DNA of 28,681 bases, from the NCBI GenBank assembly GCA_038750655.1, contig JBCDGZ010000106.1, forward strand, positions 1-28,681. Reading direction: 5' to 3'. The DNA comes from JBCDGZ01 sp038750655 (lineage in GTDB: Bacteria; Bacteroidota; Bacteroidia; Chitinophagales; Saprospiraceae). Shown piece after piece: positions 24,497-28,681 of the stretch (its first letter is position 1; every line of letters begins with the position of its first letter). Below the pieces are notes generated by a model, which made no database searches, was not told where the DNA came from, and was given only the letters and a program-made list of their open reading frames with translations. The position numbers and the translations under genes are program-made.

Positions 24497-25063
24497 TTAT
24501 TGTTTTACACGTTCAACATAGGAGCCCGTCTTTGTATCAACCTTTACTACATCCCCCTCATTGATAAACAGCGGTACTTTGATCTCGGCACCCGTTTCGG
24601 TAGTGGCGGGCTTCAGCGTGTTGGTTGCCGTATCGCCTCTGAGCCCTGGTTCGGTGTAGGTAACAGTCAAAGTAATATACTGCGGCATGTCCAGGGTCAG
24701 TGGAGAATCATCTTTAGTGTTAAAGAGCACTTCTACCTGTTCGCCTTCTTTCATTAATTTGGGGTTGTCAATCAATTTTTCGGGCAAGGCTACCTGCTCA
24801 TAGGTTTCATTGTCCATGAAGTGGTAGCCAAAATCATCATTGTACAAGTATTGGAATTTTCGTCTTTCGACTCTAACGACGTCAATCTTGTGTCCGGCGG
24901 GAAAGGTGTTGTCAACCACCTTGCCGCTAGTCAGGCTTTTCAGTTTAGTACGTACAAAGGCATTGCCTTTCCCGGGCTTAACATGCTGAAATTCAACTAC
25001 CGAGTAAACATCATGGTTGTAGTTGATGCACAATCCGTTACGGATGTCCGAAGTATTAGCCAT
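24497..25063 (-). CDS. efp: Translation elongation factor P
   Basis: EF-P enters the ribosomal E site to relieve stalling at consecutive prolines. The 188-residue, three-domain beta-barrel protein is of normal length. The functional loop is PGKGNAFVRTK, with Lys32 at the position that carries post-translational modification in many bacteria. The end of domain II/III matches the family (LPEKLIDNPKLMKEGEQVEV; ETGAEIKVPLFINEGDVVKV, then DTKTGSYVERVKQ). No EpmA/EpmB-type or EarP modification gene is in the window. A promoter box lies between it and fabH, so efp-accB-accC may be transcribed apart from fabH. Several proteins here contain proline runs, including AccB itself. Confidence 0.95.
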   Translation of the reverse strand: MANTSDIRNGLCINYNHDVYSVVEFQHVKPGKGNAFVRTKLKSLTSGKVVDNTFPAGHKIDVVRVERRKFQYLYNDDFGYHFMDNETYEQVALPEKLIDNPKLMKEGEQVEVLFNTKDDSPLTLDMPQYITLTVTYTEPGLRGDTATNTLKPATTETGAEIKVPLFINEGDVVKVDTKTGSYVERVKQ

Positions 25064-25096
25064 GAGAAGTTAATTGTTTAAATAAAAAATTTGGTG

Positions 25097-25130
25097 CAAA
25101 GATAGGAAAATACGTGAAATTTCTTTGCAA
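25097..25130 (-). promoter_or_regulatory. Promoter of the efp-accB-accC operon
   Basis: On the minus strand TATCTTTG (25104-25097) is a perfect TAnnTTTG box, identical to that of bamD. A TTG at 25130-25128 lies 23 bases upstream, at the long end of the accepted -33 spacing. The efp ATG is 33 bases downstream. The box lies between the fabH stop and efp. Confidence 0.55.
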
Positions 25131-26120
25131 CTAGTATGCCCATTTGAGGAGGACGGCCCCCCAGGTAAATCCGCCGCCGAAGGCAGTGAGGATAATGTGA
25201 TCGCCCTTTTGGAGTTGATCTTCATAATCCCATAAACACAGCGGCAAAGTACCAGCTGTCGTATTACCGTATTTTTGAATATTTAGCATCACCCGCTCCA
25301 TCGGAAAATCTAGCTGATCGGCAACCGACTTGATGATTCGGATATTGGCTTGATGAGGTACGACCCAGCGAATATCATCCTTGCTCAGGCCGTTGCGCTC
25401 TATAACTTCATTCACCGTACTGGTCATCCCCTTCACCGCAGCCTTAAACACCGGCCGGCCTTCCTGGTAAACATAATGCTCGTTGGCCGCCACCGTCGCC
25501 GCCGAAGCGGGCTTAAGCGAACCTCCTGCCTTCATATGCAAATGGTGCCGACCGTGACCATCGCCCTTCAATACCGCATCAACCAAACCATGGCCCGACT
25601 CATCCGGCTCTAATAAAACCGCTCCACCTCCATCACCAAAGATGACACAAGTCGCACGATCGCTGTAATTAATAATCGAAGACATCATATCAGCACCAAC
25701 CACAACGACCTTTTTGTAAGTCCCTGTCTCCACAAACTTGGAGCCGGTAGTCAAGGCATACAAAAACCCCGAACAAGCTGCATTAATATCAAAGCCAAAA
25801 GCATTACTGGCTCCAACCTTATCGCAGATGGTATTGGCCGTATCCGGAAACATCATGTCTGCAGTGACCGTAGCGCAGATCAGTAGCTCGATTTCCTCCG
25901 CCTTGGTGTTTGTTTTTTCTAAAAGCCCTTTAACAGCCTCTACCGCCATATCCGAGGTAGCTAGACCATCGCCCTTTAGTATTCGTCGCTCCTGAATGCC
26001 GGTTCTGCTCTGAATCCATTCGTCTGTCGTATCGACCATCCCCTCCAACTCCTTGTTAGTCAGCACGTAATCCGGTACGTATCCACAGACTCCGGTAATT
26101 GCAGCTAGTTTTCCAGACAT
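25131..26120 (-). CDS. fabH: Beta-ketoacyl-ACP synthase III
   Basis: FabH condenses an acyl-CoA starter with malonyl-ACP to begin fatty acid synthesis, and its starter preference sets branched or straight chains. The 329-residue length is normal. The catalytic triad is visible: Cys116 in NAACSGFLYAL, His256 in VVPHQANIRI and Asn286 in KYGNTTAGTLPLC. The N-terminal TTDEWIQSRTGI motif is also characteristic. It precedes efp-accB-accC on the same strand, linking chain initiation with malonyl-CoA supply. In many Bacteroidota rpmF and plsX come before it, but here the upstream neighbour is a divergent thioredoxin-SPOR gene, so the cluster is broken at this end. Confidence 0.95.
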   Translation of the reverse strand: MSGKLAAITGVCGYVPDYVLTNKELEGMVDTTDEWIQSRTGIQERRILKGDGLATSDMAVEAVKGLLEKTNTKAEEIELLICATVTADMMFPDTANTICDKVGASNAFGFDINAACSGFLYALTTGSKFVETGTYKKVVVVGADMMSSIINYSDRATCVIFGDGGGAVLLEPDESGHGLVDAVLKGDGHGRHHLHMKAGGSLKPASAATVAANEHYVYQEGRPVFKAAVKGMTSTVNEVIERNGLSKDDIRWVVPHQANIRIIKSVADQLDFPMERVMLNIQKYGNTTAGTLPLCLWDYEDQLQKGDHIILTAFGGGFTWGAVLLKWAY

Positions 26121-26298
26121 AATAATGTGTACTTGTTTGATCTAAAGTTTGGCAAGGTATAAAAAATGTCGGATAAGTTTATACAATCAATCGATGTACA
26201 ACACCGGGATTAAGGTGCAAAAAAATAAACAAATTACAGTGAATTATAATATGTGGTATCATATTTGCTTTAAATGTAATATTTAAACTCCTCCTATT

Positions 26299-27273
26299 AT
26301 GATGAAACGCTTATTTTTCCTGCTGCTGACCCTACCGCTTTTTCTGGGTTCAAGCAGTACAAGTACAAAAGTCAACTTTTACAAAGGCAATCTGACTAAA
26401 GCTAAAGAGAGGGCCGCTCAAGAGGGGAAGTTGTACTTTGTCGATTTTATGGCCCGCTGGTGTATGCCTTGCCGCTGGATGGATGAGACGACCTTCTCCG
26501 ATGCCCGCGTCGCCCGCTACATCAGTGATCATTATATTCCGGTTAAAGTGGATATTGATGATTTTGACGGTTATGCCTACAAGCAAATGTACGATATTAA
26601 GTTGCTGCCCTCCATTATGATTTTCAATGCCAAAGGAGAGGTGGTAGCCAAGTACGAAGAATCGCTCCCTCCGTCCAAACTGCTTAAGATTTTAGCGAAA
26701 TACAATACGCCCGAGAACCGCATCGGCGATGCCTCGCGGCCGCTTCCGTTGATGCGGGAAGAGGTGCCAACAGAAAGTTACGTCGAGCAAGCCCCTAGCC
26801 GTCCGGTGCCTTATACGCGCCCCAGCCTCCCCGTAGAGACTACGCCTGCACCCCGCATTCAGACGGCGCCGCCGGTTCAGATGGCCCCCCGGCCCAACAT
26901 TCCCAAGCAAGAAACGCCTATTTACAATACATCATCTTCTACATCAATTACTAGAACAAACACCACCAACCCAAGCGTCGACGAATTGGCTCAAGGCCTC
27001 TACCGTTTCAAAGTTTCGCGGCAGGCCTCCCAAGGCTTTAGTGTCCAGATTGGCGTATTTGGCCAGTATGGCAATGTCCTGCGGGAAGCCGCTAAGCTGG
27101 AAGAGCTGTTCAACCAGCCGATCATTGTACAGATCGGCGACCTCAACGGCAAGACCGTCTACAAGGTCATGGTCGGAGAGTTCAGCTCCCGCGAAGCCGC
27201 TGTCAGCTATCGTGAGCAAATGAAGCGACAGAAAGTCAATGGCATCATCAAAGACCTTTCTACGATGGGCTGA
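26299..27273 (+). CDS. Exported thioredoxin-fold protein with C-terminal SPOR domain
   Basis: A 324-residue periplasmic protein. The signal peptide (MMKRLFFLLLTLPLFLGSSS) has no lipobox. Residues about 27-130 form a thioredoxin-like domain with the redox motif WCMPC at 54-58, in a DsbD-gamma/thioredoxin_7-like setting (FVDFMARWCMPCRWMDETTF), and the cis-proline at LLPSIMIF. A Pro/Thr-rich linker (about 145-225) joins it to a SPOR domain (about 242-324, FSVQIGVFGQYGNVLREAAK and VYKVMVGEFSSREAAVSYRE). SPOR domains bind denuded peptidoglycan glycans, so this would put a thiol-disulfide enzyme at division sites or the cell wall. The substrate is unknown. It is divergent from fabH, and a strong terminator follows it. 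Confidence 0.87.
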   Translation: MMKRLFFLLLTLPLFLGSSSTSTKVNFYKGNLTKAKERAAQEGKLYFVDFMARWCMPCRWMDETTFSDARVARYISDHYIPVKVDIDDFDGYAYKQMYDIKLLPSIMIFNAKGEVVAKYEESLPPSKLLKILAKYNTPENRIGDASRPLPLMREEVPTESYVEQAPSRPVPYTRPSLPVETTPAPRIQTAPPVQMAPRPNIPKQETPIYNTSSSTSITRTNTTNPSVDELAQGLYRFKVSRQASQGFSVQIGVFGQYGNVLREAAKLEELFNQPIIVQIGDLNGKTVYKVMVGEFSSREAAVSYREQMKRQKVNGIIKDLSTMG

Positions 27274-27300
27274 TGCTGCCAACTGCGTAGTTAACGACGT

Positions 27301-27327
27301 AAAACCTGCTCTCGGGCAGGTTTTTTT
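27301..27327 (+). terminator. Rho-independent terminator
   Basis: AAAACCTGC (27301-27309) pairs with GCAGGTTTT (27316-27324) around TCTCGG, with the T run continuing to 27327. It lies 28 bases after the thioredoxin-SPOR stop. The ATG that overlaps its end (27328) is therefore an unlikely start for hutI. Confidence 0.93.
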
Positions 27328-27372
27328 ATGCCTAGACTTTTAGGTTTCCTCCCCAGGGTGTACTTTTACGCC

Positions 27373-28614
27373 ATGTCCAGCCTACTTATCCGCAACATCA
27401 AGCAACTGGTGGGGATCGACCCGCCGCAAGCGCCCCTCCGGGGCTCCACCCTCCAACAACTCCATAGCCTCCACCAAGCCTGGCTGCTCATCGAAGGCGA
27501 GCGCATCGCCGATTTTGGTCCGATGGCCAGCTGCCCTGATCGGGCCGACCAGCAGATCGACGCCAGCGGCCGGATGCTCTTCCCCAGCTGGTGCGACTCG
27601 CATAGCCACCTGGTCTTCGCCGCCAGCCGCGAAGGCGAGTTTGTGGATCGGATCAAGGGGCTGTCCTACGCCGAGATTGCGGCCAAAGGCGGGGGAATTC
27701 TCAACTCGGCGCGACGCCTTCAGGCGACGTCGGAGGAGGACTTGCTGGAGGCGGCCTACGCTCGGCTGTTGGAGGTGCAGGCCGGGGGAACGGGCGCGCT
27801 GGAGATCAAGAGCGGCTATGGGTTGACGCTGGACAGTGAGCTGAAGATGCTGCGGGTGATCCGCCGGCTGCGGGAGCGCAGCTCGTTGAGCATTAAAGCC
27901 ACTTTTTTGGGGGCTCATGCCCTGCCGAAGGCTTTTGCCGATCGCAGGGAGGACTATCTGCGCTTGATTATTGAGGAAATGCTGCCACGTATTGCCGACG
28001 AAGGCCTGGCGGATTACATCGATGTCTTTTGCGAAAAGGGCTTTTTCAGCGTCCCTGAGGCCGAAGCCATCATGGAAGCTGGACAGCGTTATGGCCTCAA
28101 AGCCAAGATTCACACCAACCAATTTACCATGATGGGCGGTATTCAGGCCGCCGTGGCCCACCAAGCCATCTCTGTAGATCATCTCGAAGTCGTCAACGAC
28201 GAAGAAATGGAATGCCTACGGACCTCTTCTACCCTTCCCACCCTACTGCCTTCGGCCCCATTCTTCCTCAATGACCACTATCCACCCGCCCGCAAAATGA
28301 TCGACGCCGGCCTCCCCGTCGTTCTGGCCAGCGATTACAACCCCGGCACCACGCCTTCCGGCTACATGCCCTTTGTTCTCTCTTTGGCCTGCATTAAGCT
28401 AAGAATGACCCCCGAAGAGGCCATCAACGCTGCGACCATCAACGGCGCCTGCGCCATGGAACTGCAAGATCAACTGGGCAGCATCAGCAAGGGAAAAATC
28501 GCCAATTTATTTTTAACCCAAAAAATCCCCTCTATCGCCTACCTGCCCTATGCCTTTGGCAGCCGCCTGGTCGATCAGATCATTCTACGCGGGCAGCTTA
28601 GCCATTCTGCCTAA
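27373..28614 (+). CDS. hutI: Imidazolonepropionase
   Basis: HutI hydrolyses 4-imidazolone-5-propanoate to N-formimino-L-glutamate, the third step of histidine breakdown, in the cytoplasm. The 413-residue protein (from ATG 27373) matches the usual length of about 405-415. It belongs to the amidohydrolase superfamily: metal-binding His77 and His79 in CDSHSHLVFAASREGEF, a later FLGAHALPKAF segment, IHTNQFTMMGG with a further metal His (about 247), and the metal Asp in LASDYNPGT (about 321). An in-frame ATG at 27328 lies at the tail of a terminator and adds 15 unconserved residues, so it is rejected; TACTTTTA (27361-27368) is a one-mismatch -7 box right before the chosen start. No hutH, hutU or hutG is in the window. 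Confidence 0.93.
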   Translation: MSSLLIRNIKQLVGIDPPQAPLRGSTLQQLHSLHQAWLLIEGERIADFGPMASCPDRADQQIDASGRMLFPSWCDSHSHLVFAASREGEFVDRIKGLSYAEIAAKGGGILNSARRLQATSEEDLLEAAYARLLEVQAGGTGALEIKSGYGLTLDSELKMLRVIRRLRERSSLSIKATFLGAHALPKAFADRREDYLRLIIEEMLPRIADEGLADYIDVFCEKGFFSVPEAEAIMEAGQRYGLKAKIHTNQFTMMGGIQAAVAHQAISVDHLEVVNDEEMECLRTSSTLPTLLPSAPFFLNDHYPPARKMIDAGLPVVLASDYNPGTTPSGYMPFVLSLACIKLRMTPEEAINAATINGACAMELQDQLGSISKGKIANLFLTQKIPSIAYLPYAFGSRLVDQIILRGQLSHSA

Positions 28615-28681
28615 AATCTGACTTTTGAACGCTTTAGCAGGGCAATATTTGGCAATCCACATCAGTTATATCAATTTGTAG

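Noticed and set aside
27328..27372. Upstream ATG for hutI
   Set aside because: It sits at the end of the terminator T run and adds residues not typical of imidazolonepropionase.
27382..28182. 266-codon open frame opposite hutI
   Set aside because: Shadow of a confidently identified gene in GC-rich sequence; the translation is low-complexity and unlike a protein family.
1..28681. CRISPR arrays, tRNA or rRNA genes, insertion sequences
   Set aside because: No regularly spaced repeats, cloverleaf patterns, rRNA-like sequence or transposase-like proteins were seen on either strand.

Overview
The window comes from a member of the phylum Bacteroidota, most likely class Saprospiria (Lewinella/Haliscomenobacter-like). 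Evidence: three secreted proteins end in type IX secretion (T9SS) type A sorting domains; promoters match the Bacteroidota -7 box TAnnTTTG; Shine-Dalgarno sequences are largely absent; rpoZ is of the Bacteroidota type; and the gene orders bamD-rpoZ-coaBC-DUF4835 and fabH-efp-accB-accC are typical of the phylum. No rRNA, tRNA, CRISPR array, IS element or phage gene was seen. This is mostly a chromosomal housekeeping region with secreted accessory genes between the conserved blocks.

Layout. 1-3602: tail of an upstream gene, a palindromic terminator, then the bamD-rpoZ-coaBC-DUF4835 operon (outer membrane assembly, RNA polymerase omega, coenzyme A synthesis). 3603-3692: bidirectional terminator, with a large T9SS surface protein converging on it (3693-6185, minus). 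6370-12894: an unidentified helical protein, a 1060-residue T9SS protein in which a phytase-like esterase domain is inserted into a choice-of-anchor I propeller, and an unidentified exported protein. 12927-15576: purN followed 4 bases later by a TPR-PD40-SPOR envelope protein broken by one in-frame TAA. 15601-17327: azoR and an ACC deaminase/D-cysteine desulfhydrase-like enzyme, both minus, with a 28-base near-perfect palindrome upstream of azoR. 17328-18510: a sparse region holding a 39-codon RiPP-leader-like peptide gene and a small beta-barrel-like protein. 18511-21640: a T9SS protein and an MsbA-like ABC exporter, both minus. 21775-22494: an AT-richer exported protein of unknown function. 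22501-26120: accC, accB, efp and fabH, all minus (start of fatty acid synthesis plus polyproline translation). 26299-28614: an exported thioredoxin-SPOR fusion, a strong terminator, and hutI (histidine degradation).

How the genes work together: one theme is the cell envelope. BamD builds the outer membrane, the ABC exporter may flip lipids, AccB/AccC/FabH supply acyl chains, T9SS cargo decorates the surface, and two SPOR proteins probably bind peptidoglycan. The observations most worth follow-up are the single in-frame stop in the PorE-like gene, the SPOR domain standing where PorE carries OmpA_C, the orphan RiPP-leader-like peptide, and the azoR-upstream palindrome. I did not find a clearly new multi-gene system.
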